Below, piece after piece: positions 56,281-63,862 of a DNA stretch of 64,000 nt (position 1 is the first letter of the stretch; every line of letters begins with the position of its first letter). The stretch lies in the NCBI GenBank assembly GCA_035296565.1, contig DATHAQ010000021.1, forward strand, positions 1-64,000. Reading direction: 5' to 3'. This DNA comes from JACCZR01 sp035296565. Lineage in GTDB: Bacteria; Actinomycetota; Thermoleophilia; Solirubrobacterales; Thermoleophilaceae. The notes under the pieces were generated by a model. That model saw nothing but the letters and a program-made list of their open reading frames with translations. It did not search any database and was not told where the DNA came from. The position numbers were made by a program, and so were the translations under genes.

Positions 56281-57273
56281 GTGGACGACCTGTCGCTTCC
56301 GCGCTTCCCCACGTTGGGGCCGGGCGACGGCGGATACGAGAGCTACTACCTCAAGGCCGCCCATCCCAGCGAGCCCAAGGCGGTGTGGATCCGCCACACG
56401 GTGCACAAGCGCCCCGGGGCCGATCCCACCGGCTCGTTGTGGTGCACGTTCTTCGACCGCGATGCGGCCCCGCCGGTCGCCATCAAGCAGACCCGCGAGG
56501 CGCCACGCGCCGGCGAGGCGGAGCTCCTGCGGATCGGCAACGCCCGCTTTGGGCTCGGGGAGGCGAGCGCCCACGTGGAGAGTGGGGGCCGCGAGGGGGG
56601 CTGGGACCTGCGCTTCCAGACCCCCGAGGCGCCGCTGCACCACCTGCCCCGCGACTTCATGTACTCGGGGCCACTGCCCAAGACCAAGCTGCTCACCCTT
56701 CTGCCGGCCGCCCGCTTCTCCGGCAGCGCGGATCTCGACGGCCGCGAGCTGCGCCTCGACGGCTGGACGGGCATGGTCGGCCACAACTGGGGAGCCGAGC
56801 ACGCCGAGCGCTGGATCTGGCTGCACGCCGCCGGCTTCGAGGGTCGCTCGGAGGACACCTGGCTCGACCTGGCCATCGGGCGGATCAAGGTGGGGCGCTT
56901 CACCATGCCCTGGATCGCCAACGGCGCCCTCTCGCTGGACGGCCGGCGCTTGCCGCTCGGGGGACCGGGGCGCGTGCGACAGACCGCGATCGACGAGTCG
57001 CCCACGGGCTGCCGCTTCCGTCTCGCGGGGGCAGGCCTGCGCGTCAGCGGGTCGGTCGGGGCGCCCCGGAAGGCGTTCGTGGGCTGGGTCTACGCGGACC
57101 CGGACGGCTCCGAGCACCACACCGTGAACTGCTCGGCGGCCGACGTCGAGCTGGAGGTGATCCCGAAGGAGGGGCCTGCGCTCGCGCTGCGCGCGCCGGC
57201 GGGCGGGGTCTACGAGCTCGGCATGCGCGAGCGCGACCACGGCATGGAGATCCAGCCGTACCCGGACGGCTGA
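56281..57273 (+). CDS. CrtC/AttH-like lipocalin-type protein
   Basis: This 330-residue cytoplasmic beta-rich protein has LDGWTGMVGHNWGAEHAERWIWLHAAGF, the pattern of the double-lipocalin CrtC/AttH and tocopherol-cyclase-like families (G-x-GH-x-WG-x-W-x-W). Such proteins hydrate or cyclise carotenoid and quinone-type lipids, or bind them. It is followed three bases later by an FAD aromatic hydroxylase-type gene, so a common pathway is likely. Substrate unknown. Confidence 0.7.
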   Translation: MDDLSLPRFPTLGPGDGGYESYYLKAAHPSEPKAVWIRHTVHKRPGADPTGSLWCTFFDRDAAPPVAIKQTREAPRAGEAELLRIGNARFGLGEASAHVESGGREGGWDLRFQTPEAPLHHLPRDFMYSGPLPKTKLLTLLPAARFSGSADLDGRELRLDGWTGMVGHNWGAEHAERWIWLHAAGFEGRSEDTWLDLAIGRIKVGRFTMPWIANGALSLDGRRLPLGGPGRVRQTAIDESPTGCRFRLAGAGLRVSGSVGAPRKAFVGWVYADPDGSEHHTVNCSAADVELEVIPKEGPALALRAPAGGVYELGMRERDHGMEIQPYPDG

Positions 57274-57276
57274 GCG

Positions 57277-58782
57277 GTGAGCGGGATGCGCGACTCCACC
57301 GAGGTGTTAGTGGCGGGCGCCGGCCCCGCCGGGCTCATGCTCGCCAACTGGCTGACCCGGCTCGGGGTCGACTGCGTGGTGGTGGACCGCAAGCAGGGGC
57401 CGACTCAGGAGTCCCGCGCCCTGATCGTCCAGGCCCGCAGCCTGGAGATCTACGACCAGCTGGGGATGGGGGAGGAGGTCGGCGCCGCTGGGCGCCATGT
57501 GACCTCGGCGAGCATCTGGCAGGGCACCGAGCAAGCCGCCCACATCGAGATCGGCGCCTGGGGCACCGGCCTGACGCCGTATCCCTACATCTTCACCCTC
57601 GAGCAGAGCCGCAACGAGGAGCTGCTCCTGGCCCACCTGGGCGAGCAGGGAGGAGGGGTCGAGTGGGAGACCTCACTCGAGCGCTGGGAGACCGGCGAGG
57701 AGGGCGTCACCGCCACGCTCGCCTCGCCGGACGGGGGCGAGCGCGAGCTGCGCGCGCGCTACCTGTGCGCCGCCGACGGCGCCGCCAGCCCCGTGCGGGA
57801 GCGTCTGACCGTCTCCTTCGAGGGCAGTACCAACCCGCACCGCTTCTACGTGGCCGATGTCCTGGCCAGCGGGTCGCTGGGTGCGGGCGACTTCAACATG
57901 AAGCTGGCCACGGGCACCCTCGCCATCGCCGTCCCGATGTCCGAGGACGGCCGCTGGCGGGTCATCGGCGTCGTCCCCGAGAACGTGCTCGACGACAGGG
58001 ACCCGAGCTTCGAGGACGTGCGCCCGACCCTGCGCGAGAGCTTCGGTATCGAGGTCGGCGAGGTCCGCTGGTTCGCCAGCTACAGGGTCAACCACCGCGT
58101 CGCGGGGAGCTTTCGCGAGGGGCCGGTGTTCCTCGTCGGCGACGCGGGCCACATCCACAGCCCCGTCGGCGGGCAGGGAATGAACACCGGCCTGTGCGAC
58201 GCCCACAACCTGGCCTGGAAGCTGGCGATGGTGACCTCGGGCCGCTGCGAGGACTCCCTGCTCGAGACCTACGACGCCGAGCGCCGCCCCTTCGCCGAGG
58301 GGCTGGTGAAGTCCACGGACCGGCTCTTCGGTTTCGCGACCGCCGACAACCCGCTGATCGCCGCAATGCGCGAGCGTGTGGTGCCGGAGCTGCTGCCCCA
58401 CCTGGCCAAGAGGCCCGCCCTCGGCCCGCGCTTCTTCGGCCTTATCTCCCAGACCCACGTGGAGTACGACAGCGTGCTGGGCATCGGACGGCGGCTGCCC
58501 TGGAGCGGCGACAACTTCGAGCCCCTGAGAAGCGCGCGGCCGCAGCTGCACTTCTACGGGCAGGCACCCGATGCGGCGCACGCGTGGCTGCGCCGCCGCG
58601 AGGGACTCGTCGAGCTCTGCGAGCTGCCCTTCGGCGAGGGGGCCGAGAGGGCCGGCCTGCGCCCGCAGACCGGCTACCTCGTCCGTCCCGACGGCTACCT
58701 CAGCCTCGAGATGGAGCCCTTCGACGCCGAGGCCGCCGACGCGATGCTGAGGGTGGGCTGGGGACTCAGGAGCCCTGGATGA
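57277..58782 (+). CDS. FAD-dependent monooxygenase, PHBH/TfdB type
   Basis: This 501-residue class A flavin hydroxylase has the GxGxxG FAD site (VLVAGAGPAGLMLANWLTRLG), a DG motif region (LCAADGAASPVRERL) and the second FAD motif FLVGDAGHIHSPVGGQGMNTG. The C-terminal thioredoxin-like part is short. It would hydroxylate an aromatic or polyketide substrate with NAD(P)H and O2. GTG start three bases after the CrtC/AttH-like stop. Overlaps the convergent glyoxalase gene by 17 bases. Confidence 0.9.
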   Translation: MSGMRDSTEVLVAGAGPAGLMLANWLTRLGVDCVVVDRKQGPTQESRALIVQARSLEIYDQLGMGEEVGAAGRHVTSASIWQGTEQAAHIEIGAWGTGLTPYPYIFTLEQSRNEELLLAHLGEQGGGVEWETSLERWETGEEGVTATLASPDGGERELRARYLCAADGAASPVRERLTVSFEGSTNPHRFYVADVLASGSLGAGDFNMKLATGTLAIAVPMSEDGRWRVIGVVPENVLDDRDPSFEDVRPTLRESFGIEVGEVRWFASYRVNHRVAGSFREGPVFLVGDAGHIHSPVGGQGMNTGLCDAHNLAWKLAMVTSGRCEDSLLETYDAERRPFAEGLVKSTDRLFGFATADNPLIAAMRERVVPELLPHLAKRPALGPRFFGLISQTHVEYDSVLGIGRRLPWSGDNFEPLRSARPQLHFYGQAPDAAHAWLRRREGLVELCELPFGEGAERAGLRPQTGYLVRPDGYLSLEMEPFDAEAADAMLRVGWGLRSPG

Positions 58783-59134
58783 CTCCGATCATGTGGCCCT
58801 CGGGGTCGGCGAGATGCCCGAGCGTGATCCCGGCTCCCTCGACCTCGTCGGGGCCCATCAGGCGCTTGCCGCCGAGCTCCTCGGCCTTCTTGAGCGCGGC
58901 CTCGACGTCGGGCACCTGCACGTAGAAGGTCACGTGGCCCTCCATGCCCTCGTAGCCGGCCACGCCGCCGCCGATGCCGGTGCCGTCATCGGTGGTGTTG
59001 CCCTCGCGCGGGACGGTCCCGTAGTTCATCGGGTTGCCGGCGTCGATCTCCCAACCGAACAGCTCGCCGTAGTAGCTGCGCAGCTTCTCGCCGTCCTGAC
59101 CGATCACCTCGAAGTGGACCACCGGCTGACCCAT
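58766..59134 (-). CDS. Glyoxalase/bleomycin resistance-fold (VOC) protein
   Basis: This 122-residue VOC protein has VVHFEVIGQDGEKLRSYYGELFGWEID at the start and HVTFYVQVPDVEAALKKAEELGGKRL and HLADPEGHMIGVIQ in the second beta-alpha unit. Like many small VOC proteins it may bind a metal or an antibiotic; substrate unknown. ATG 59134 was chosen because AGGAGG lies seven bases upstream. Divergent from the second ECF42 module. VOC genes are frequent neighbours of ECF42. Confidence 0.85.
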   Translation of the reverse strand: MGQPVVHFEVIGQDGEKLRSYYGELFGWEIDAGNPMNYGTVPREGNTTDDGTGIGGGVAGYEGMEGHVTFYVQVPDVEAALKKAEELGGKRLMGPDEVEGAGITLGHLADPEGHMIGVIQGS

Positions 59135-59160
59135 GTCATGACCTCCTGTTCGAACGTTGC

Positions 59161-59187
59161 TGTCGATTTTCGCGTCTCCCGTTCGTC
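59161..59187 (+). promoter_or_regulatory. ECF42-type promoter for YCII-sigma operon
   Basis: TGTCGA (59161-59166), exactly 17 bases, then CGTC (59184-59187). It is a full match to the ECF42 promoter TGTCGA...CG(A/T)C. It lies 30 bases before the YCII ATG, which has its own ribosome-binding site (AGGAGG). Confidence 0.8.
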
Positions 59188-59217
59188 CATGGGGCGATCC
59201 CGACACAGGAGGAAGCG

Positions 59218-59571
59218 ATGAAGTACATGCTGCTGATCCACCAGGGCACCACCCCGACGCCCGGCACCGACGCCTGGGAGGAGCTCTCCCAGGAGGAGCA
59301 GGGCAAGGTATACGCCGCCTACAAGGAGCTCAACGAGACGCCCGGCTTCACGCCCGGCGAGCGCATGCAGGGCCCCGAGACCGCCACCACCGTGCGCGTG
59401 CGCGACGGCGAGACCTTGACGACGGACGGCCCCTTCGCCGAGCTCAAGGAGGCCATCGGGGGCTACGGCTTCCTGGAGGCCGACGACCTCGACGCCGCGC
59501 TCGCGGTCGCCGCGCGGATCCCGGCGGCCAGCATGGGCGGCGCGGTCGAGGTGCGCCCGATCGCCGGGTGA
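59218..59571 (+). CDS. YCII-related DGPF-motif protein (second copy)
   Basis: This 117-residue protein begins MKYMLLIHQGTTPTPGTDAWEEL and has the DGPF motif in TTDGPFAELKEAIGGYGFLEADDLDAAL. It is paralogous to the gene at 29870 and probably the main target of the sigma factor that follows. ATG with AGGAGG upstream. It overlaps the sigma gene by GTGA. Confidence 0.9.
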   Translation: MKYMLLIHQGTTPTPGTDAWEELSQEEQGKVYAAYKELNETPGFTPGERMQGPETATTVRVRDGETLTTDGPFAELKEAIGGYGFLEADDLDAALAVAARIPAASMGGAVEVRPIAG

Positions 59572-60731
59572 CCCTCGAACAGGTCTTCCGCGACGAGTGG
59601 GGGCGGGTCCTCGCCACGCTCATCGGCCTCCTCGGCGACTTCGAGCTCGCCGAGGAGGCCGCCCAGGAGGCGTTTGCGGTCGCGGCCGAGCGCTGGCCCG
59701 AGGACGGGATGCCTTCCAACCCCCGCAGCTGGCTGATCACCACCGCTCGCAACCGCGCGATCGACCGCGCCCGCCGCAACCGCACGCTGGCCGAGAAGAC
59801 CAGCCTGCTCGAGGTCCCCGAGGCCGCGGAGGACGACGTGGAAGCGGGAACGTTCGCCGACGAGCGCCTGGAGCTCCTGTTCACCTGCTGCCACCCGGCG
59901 CTCTCGACCGAGGCGCAGGTGGCGCTGACGCTGCGCACGCTGGGCGGTCTGACCACGCCGCAGATCGCAGGCGCCTTCCTGGTGCCCGAGGCGACCATGG
60001 CGCAGCGCCTGGTCCGCGCCAAGAAGAAGATCCGGGCGGCCGGCATCCCGTTCAGGGTGCCGCCCGACCACCTGCTTCCCGAGCGGCTCGGCGCGGTGCT
60101 GGCGGTCGTCTACCTGATCTTCAACGAGGGCTACGGGGGCGACGCGCAGCTGAGCGAGGAGGCCCTGCGGGTGGGCCGTGCCCTGGCCGAGCTGATGCCC
60201 GACGAGCCGGAGGCTCATGGGTTGCTGGCCCTCATGCTGTTGCACGACGCACGGCGAGCCTCGCGCTTCAGCGGCGAGGAGCTCGTCCTGCTGGCCGACC
60301 AGGACAGCTCGGCCTGGGACGGCGCGAAGATCACCGAGGGCCGCGCCGCCCTGGACCGCGGCCTGGCCCTGCGGGGCCGCGGGCCCTACGTGCTGCAGGC
60401 TGCGATCGCCTCCCTGCATGCCTCAGAGCCGCGCGACTGGCCGCAGATCGCGGCACTGTACGGCGAGCTGGCGCGCGCTACCGGGTCACCCGTGGTGGAG
60501 CTCAGCCGCGCGGTGGCCGTGGCCGAGGCCGAGGGCCCGGAAGCGGGGCTGGCCATCGCCGATGCACTCGAGCTCGGCGACTACCGCTACCTGCACGCGA
60601 CCCGCGGCGAGCTGCTCAGGCGGCTCGGCCGCACCGAGGAGGCGCGGGTGGCGCTCACACGCGCGTTCGAGCTGGCCGACGACGACGCCGAGCGCCGCCT
60701 ACTGGAGCGCAAGCTGACGGAGGTGCGCTAA
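59568..60731 (+). CDS. ECF42-type RNA polymerase sigma factor (second copy)
   Basis: This 387-residue protein has region 2 (LIGLLGDFELAEEAAQEAFAVA, ARNRAIDRARR), the diagnostic linker FTCCHPALSTEAQVALTLRTL and region 4 (LTTPQIAGAFLVPEATMAQRLVRAKKKIR). A helical C-terminal domain of about 200 residues includes VVYLIFNEGYGG and LMPDEPEAHGLLALMLLHDARR. About half of the residues match the paralogue at 28666. GTG start in the YCII stop. Auto-regulated through the promoter at 59161, as inferred from the sequence. Confidence 0.92.
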   Translation: MTLEQVFRDEWGRVLATLIGLLGDFELAEEAAQEAFAVAAERWPEDGMPSNPRSWLITTARNRAIDRARRNRTLAEKTSLLEVPEAAEDDVEAGTFADERLELLFTCCHPALSTEAQVALTLRTLGGLTTPQIAGAFLVPEATMAQRLVRAKKKIRAAGIPFRVPPDHLLPERLGAVLAVVYLIFNEGYGGDAQLSEEALRVGRALAELMPDEPEAHGLLALMLLHDARRASRFSGEELVLLADQDSSAWDGAKITEGRAALDRGLALRGRGPYVLQAAIASLHASEPRDWPQIAALYGELARATGSPVVELSRAVAVAEAEGPEAGLAIADALELGDYRYLHATRGELLRRLGRTEEARVALTRAFELADDDAERRLLERKLTEVR

Positions 60732-60946
60732 CCCGTGGGGCTGACGAAGGGCGCCGGCTGGGAATCGGCGTGGCGCGAAGAGAGGCCGGCGGCGCGCAGT
60801 TCCGCTCCCCGACCCCGCCGTGCATGGGCCGATAGCGCGCACTCGTGGCGACCGAACTCGTCAGCCGCCTGACGACCCGTTCGGACGCGTGCGCAGCGTT
60901 CGCTCCAGCGGAGGTCACCGCGGTGAGAGCTGTCGAGCGAGCGCCT
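60732..60946. other. Intergenic region, no feature recognised
   Basis: About 215 bases between convergent stops. Reading frames here lack coding character. Short GC-rich inverted segments are present but no clear terminator. Confidence 0.4.
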
Positions 60947-61360
60947 CTACAGGCCTTCAGGTTGCGTGCGCCCCTCGCCGTAGTCCGGGATCTGCTGGAC
61001 GGCCCAGCCATTGCCGTCCGGATCGCTGAAGAACACGAACCGGCCCCAGGGGAAGTCCTGGATCTCCGAGGCCTCGAGGCCGCGTGCCGACAGTTCCTTG
61101 CGGGCGACCTCGATGTCGTGGGCGACAAGCTGGAGCCCTTCCAGCGTGCCCGGCTCGACCTCGGTGATGCCCTCGCCGATCGAGATCGAGCAAGCGGACC
61201 CTGGAGGCGTCAATTGCACGAACCGCAACCCGTCCCGGACGGTGACGTCGTTGTCCACGTTGAAGCCGACCTGCTCGGCGTAAAAGGCCTTGGCCCGATC
61301 AACGTCGCTCACCGGAACCGCGATCAGCTCGAGCTTCAGGTCCATCGCCCCGGCCACCAT
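60947..61360 (-). CDS. Glyoxalase/bleomycin resistance-fold (VOC) protein
   Basis: This 137-residue VOC protein reads LKLELIAVPVSDVDRAKAFYAEQVGFNVD then VQLTPPGSACSISIGEG, and in the second unit LVAHDIEVARKELSARGLEASEIQDF and FFSDPDGNGWAVQQIP. Typical of small ring-cleaving or resistance proteins in this fold; substrate unknown. ATG 61360 chosen for the GGAGG five bases upstream; ATG 61345 is an alternative. An inverted repeat lies 21 bases upstream at 61381. Confidence 0.85.
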   Translation of the reverse strand: MVAGAMDLKLELIAVPVSDVDRAKAFYAEQVGFNVDNDVTVRDGLRFVQLTPPGSACSISIGEGITEVEPGTLEGLQLVAHDIEVARKELSARGLEASEIQDFPWGRFVFFSDPDGNGWAVQQIPDYGEGRTQPEGL

Positions 61361-61380
61361 ATACGCCTCCGCCAATGCCT

Positions 61381-61396
61381 CATAACATCGCTTATG
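61381..61396. promoter_or_regulatory. Inverted repeat upstream of the VOC gene
   Basis: CATAA-CATCGC-TTATG has perfect five-bp arms in an AT-rich patch. It lies in the promoter region of the minus-strand VOC gene. ArsR-type repressors often bind ATAA...TTAT sites; a partial ArsR gene lies at the window's right end. Confidence 0.45.
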
Positions 61397-61414
61397 TGAA
61401 CCTGAGCGCGTGGA

Positions 61415-62130
61415 TCAGCGCCCCACCCGCCAGGTCCCCACGTCGGGGGCATAGCCGCTGGAGGGCGTGAAGCGCACCCGCTCCGGCTTTTCTCCCCGAG
61501 GCACCGGAATCACGGTGCAGCCCTGGACCGACTCTCCTGGCGACAGGTTGAGGTCGCCACTCCGCAGCGGCGGACAGGCGTCGAGCTCGGAGAAGTCGGC
61601 CTCGTAGCGGCCCCCGCCGGTCAGGACGCGTAGGCCGTTGGCGGCGCTGTCGGTGTAGGTACCGGGGCCCTCTCCCTGAAAGCGCGCCCGCACCCCGACC
61701 CAGCGGGTTCCACGCTTGGGGCCACGGAAGTAGTCGCCGCGCGGCACCGGGTCCTCGACGCCCAGGACCGTCACCCGCATCCGCTGGCCGTCCTGGTTTC
61801 GCAGGGTGACGGTCTCGCCAAGGCCGACCGGGGGCAGGCGGTTGCTCGCAGGCTCCTCGTACTTCGGCGTCGCGGGAGCCCTTCGCGCCTGCGAGGGACG
61901 CCTCGCGATTTCGTCCTCCGAGGAGACGACGACGGCGACCAGGGCCGCGCCGCCCGCGAGCAGCAGGATCACGAGCGCGGCCCCAGCAGCCACGGCCACA
62001 GGCGGCGCTTGCCGGCCGCCGAGCCGCCGGTCGCGGTGGCGGCGGTGTGCTCGGTCCACCGGCCCCCGTCCCACCAGCGGCTGCTGCCGGGGCGCCAGGG
62101 ATCCTCGTACCAACCCGGCGGCCAGCTCAT
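61415..62130 (-). pseudogene. DUF2510-TM-DUF4352-like membrane protein with a frameshift
   Basis: From ATG 62130 the frame reads MSWPPGWYEDPWRPGSSRWW, then DGGRWTEHT, a complete DUF2510 domain, but stops at 61969-61971. The expected membrane span and outer domain continue in another frame: GAALVILLLAGGAALVAVVV, then LGETVTLRNQDGQRMRVTVLGVEDP and a Cys pair (DACPPL, VQGCTVIPV), ending at 61415. The shift lies between about 61971 and 62010. One base lost there would restore a normal protein of about 238 residues. Real pseudogene or sequence error. Confidence 0.75.
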
Positions 62131-62155
62131 GCCTGATCTCTATCTGATCGAATCG

Positions 62156-62182
62156 TGTCGATCCAGGCCCGGTTCGATCGAC
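62156..62182 (+). promoter_or_regulatory. ECF42-type promoter for the DHFR-like gene
   Basis: TGTCGA (62156-62161), exactly 17 bases, then CGAC (62179-62182). It is a full match to the ECF42 motif with A at the variable position. The ATG at 62191 is eight bases after, so the transcript would be leaderless. Confidence 0.75.
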
Positions 62183-62190
62183 GCACCTAT

Positions 62191-62832
62191 ATGACCAAGC
62201 TCACGCTCGACATCACCACTTCTCTCGACGGCTACGTGGCCGGCCCCGACCCCGGCCCGGACCATCCGCTGGGCCGGGGCGGCGAGCGACTGCACCAGTG
62301 GGTCTACGGCCTCAAGAGCTGGCGTGAGCCCCACGGCAAGGAGGGCGGCTCCGAGGGCCCGGACTCCGACATTCTCGCCGAGGCGACAGCCGCTGTGGGC
62401 GCCTCGATCATGGGCCGCGGCATGTTCGGCGGGGGTCCTGGCCCCTGGGACGAGTCCTGGCGCGGCTGGTGGGGCGACGAGCCGCCTTTCGGTTACCCGG
62501 TGTTCGTCCTCACCCACCACCCGCGCGAGCCGCTCGAGATGGAGGGCGGCACGACGTTCACCTTCGTGTCCGAGGGCATCGACTCGGCGCTGGAGCAGGC
62601 CCGCGCGGCGGCCGGCGAGAAGGACGTGGCCATAGCCGGCGGGGCCCAGGCTGCCCAGCAGTATCTCGCGGCGGGGCTGCTGGACGAGCTCCAGCTGCAC
62701 GTTGCTCCCGTGCTGCTGGGCGACGGCGTCCGCCTGTTCGATGGGACCGGCAGCGGCCAGATCGAGCTCGAGCCGGTGCGAGTCGTGGACTCGCCCGCCG
62801 TCACGCATCTCAAGTACCGCGTGGTGCGCTAG
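62191..62832 (+). CDS. RibD C-terminal/dihydrofolate-reductase-like protein (second copy)
   Basis: This 213-residue protein has KLTLDITTSLDGYVAGPDPGPDHPLG, ASIMGRGMFGGG, FVLTHHPREPLEMEGGTTFTFV and VAIAGGAQAAQQYLAAGLLDELQLHVAPVLLGDGVRLF, as in bacterial DHFR-like YyaP/YwjB proteins. It is a paralogue, somewhat longer, of the first gene of the ECF42 operon at 30193. ATG 62191 was chosen over an upstream start because the promoter motif ends just before it and homology begins here. Cofactor probably NADPH; substrate unknown. Confidence 0.85.
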   Translation: MTKLTLDITTSLDGYVAGPDPGPDHPLGRGGERLHQWVYGLKSWREPHGKEGGSEGPDSDILAEATAAVGASIMGRGMFGGGPGPWDESWRGWWGDEPPFGYPVFVLTHHPREPLEMEGGTTFTFVSEGIDSALEQARAAAGEKDVAIAGGAQAAQQYLAAGLLDELQLHVAPVLLGDGVRLFDGTGSGQIELEPVRVVDSPAVTHLKYRVVR

Positions 62833-62902
62833 CCGCGCGCCATGCGTAGGCCCGGCCGGCCCGGGGTACGGCCCAGGAAGACCAACCCTTAGGGAGGCGG
62901 GA

Positions 62903-63823
62903 GTGGCCACGTTCGACGAGTTGATGGTGCAGGGCGACCCCGGGTCGCTCGAGGACGAGAGCAAGGCGCGAGACCTCAAGCTGAGCGATCCGCAAAAGCT
63001 CTACGACCTCTGGGAGCGCCAGCAGTGGCAGGTACAGGAGCTCGATTTCGAGCAGGACAAGGAGGACTGGGCGAACCTCAGCGAGCAGGAGAAGGACCAG
63101 GTGGTCTGGCTGCTCTCGTCGTTCTTCATCGGGGAGGAGCGGGTGACGACCCAGTTCTCGGGCCTGGTGATGGCCTACGAGGACGAGGACGAGGAGGCCT
63201 TCCTCACGACCCAGCAGGTCGATGAGGCGAGGCACATGAAGTTCTTCGACCGCTTCTATCGCGAGGTAGCCGGCTTCGAACAGGACGCATTCGACGACCG
63301 TCTACAGCGCGTCCGGCAGGAGCTGAACGAGGCCTTCGTGGAGCTCTTCGACACCGCGCTCGTCGAAGCCGGCCGGCGCCTGATCTCCGACCCTGGCGAC
63401 CGCGAGGCCAAGGTCGAGTTCGTGACCATCTACCACATGATCATCGAAGGCTCGCTGGCCCTCACCGGGCAGAACTTCATCACCGAGTACTTCGAGAACG
63501 AGCGCATCCTTCCCGGCTTTGTCGAGGGTTTCGGGAACGTGGCCCGCGACGAGCACCGCCACGTGGCGTACGGGACCTGGTACCTGCAGCAGGCTGTTCG
63601 CGGTGACGAGTCCGTGGGCCGTGTGATGCGCGACAAGCTGCTGGAGCTCCTTCCCACCGCCGCGGGGGTCCTCGTGCCGCCCGGCGAGGATCCGGAGAGC
63701 GACTGGGAGCTGTTGGGCTACACCTCCCAGCAGGTCAACGAGTTCGCCTTCAAGTCGCTCTCACGGCGCCTGTCGGCGATCGGCGTGCCGCTGCAGACCG
63801 AGGGCGAGCCGGCCCCGGCCTAG
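62903..63823 (+). CDS. R2-like ligand-binding oxidase (R2lox) type di-metal protein
   Basis: This 306-residue ferritin-like protein is related to the ribonucleotide reductase R2 subunit. Metal ligands: Glu in FFIGEERV (E79), ExxH in DEARHMKFF (E108, H111), Glu in TIYHMIIEG (E182) and ExxH in RDEHRHVAY (E217, H220). R2lox features: V81 and Y177 are placed as the Val-Tyr crosslink pair, and Phe stands where R2 has its radical Tyr (four after H111). No nrdE is adjacent, so it is probably not a reductase subunit. GTG start with GGGAGG. Confidence 0.85.
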   Translation: MATFDELMVQGDPGSLEDESKARDLKLSDPQKLYDLWERQQWQVQELDFEQDKEDWANLSEQEKDQVVWLLSSFFIGEERVTTQFSGLVMAYEDEDEEAFLTTQQVDEARHMKFFDRFYREVAGFEQDAFDDRLQRVRQELNEAFVELFDTALVEAGRRLISDPGDREAKVEFVTIYHMIIEGSLALTGQNFITEYFENERILPGFVEGFGNVARDEHRHVAYGTWYLQQAVRGDESVGRVMRDKLLELLPTAAGVLVPPGEDPESDWELLGYTSQQVNEFAFKSLSRRLSAIGVPLQTEGEPAPA

Positions 63824-63862
63824 GCGCGCGTCACGGCCGCAGTTCTGGCGTGGCCGGGGCTG

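Noticed and set aside
59135..59217. ECF42 promoter on the minus strand for the VOC gene at 59134
   Set aside because: TGTCGG is present but there is no CG(A/T)C at 17 bases; not called.
58793..59221. Plus-strand open frame opposite the VOC gene at 58766
   Set aside because: Antisense shadow; the minus-strand frame has a ribosome-binding site and clear VOC motifs.
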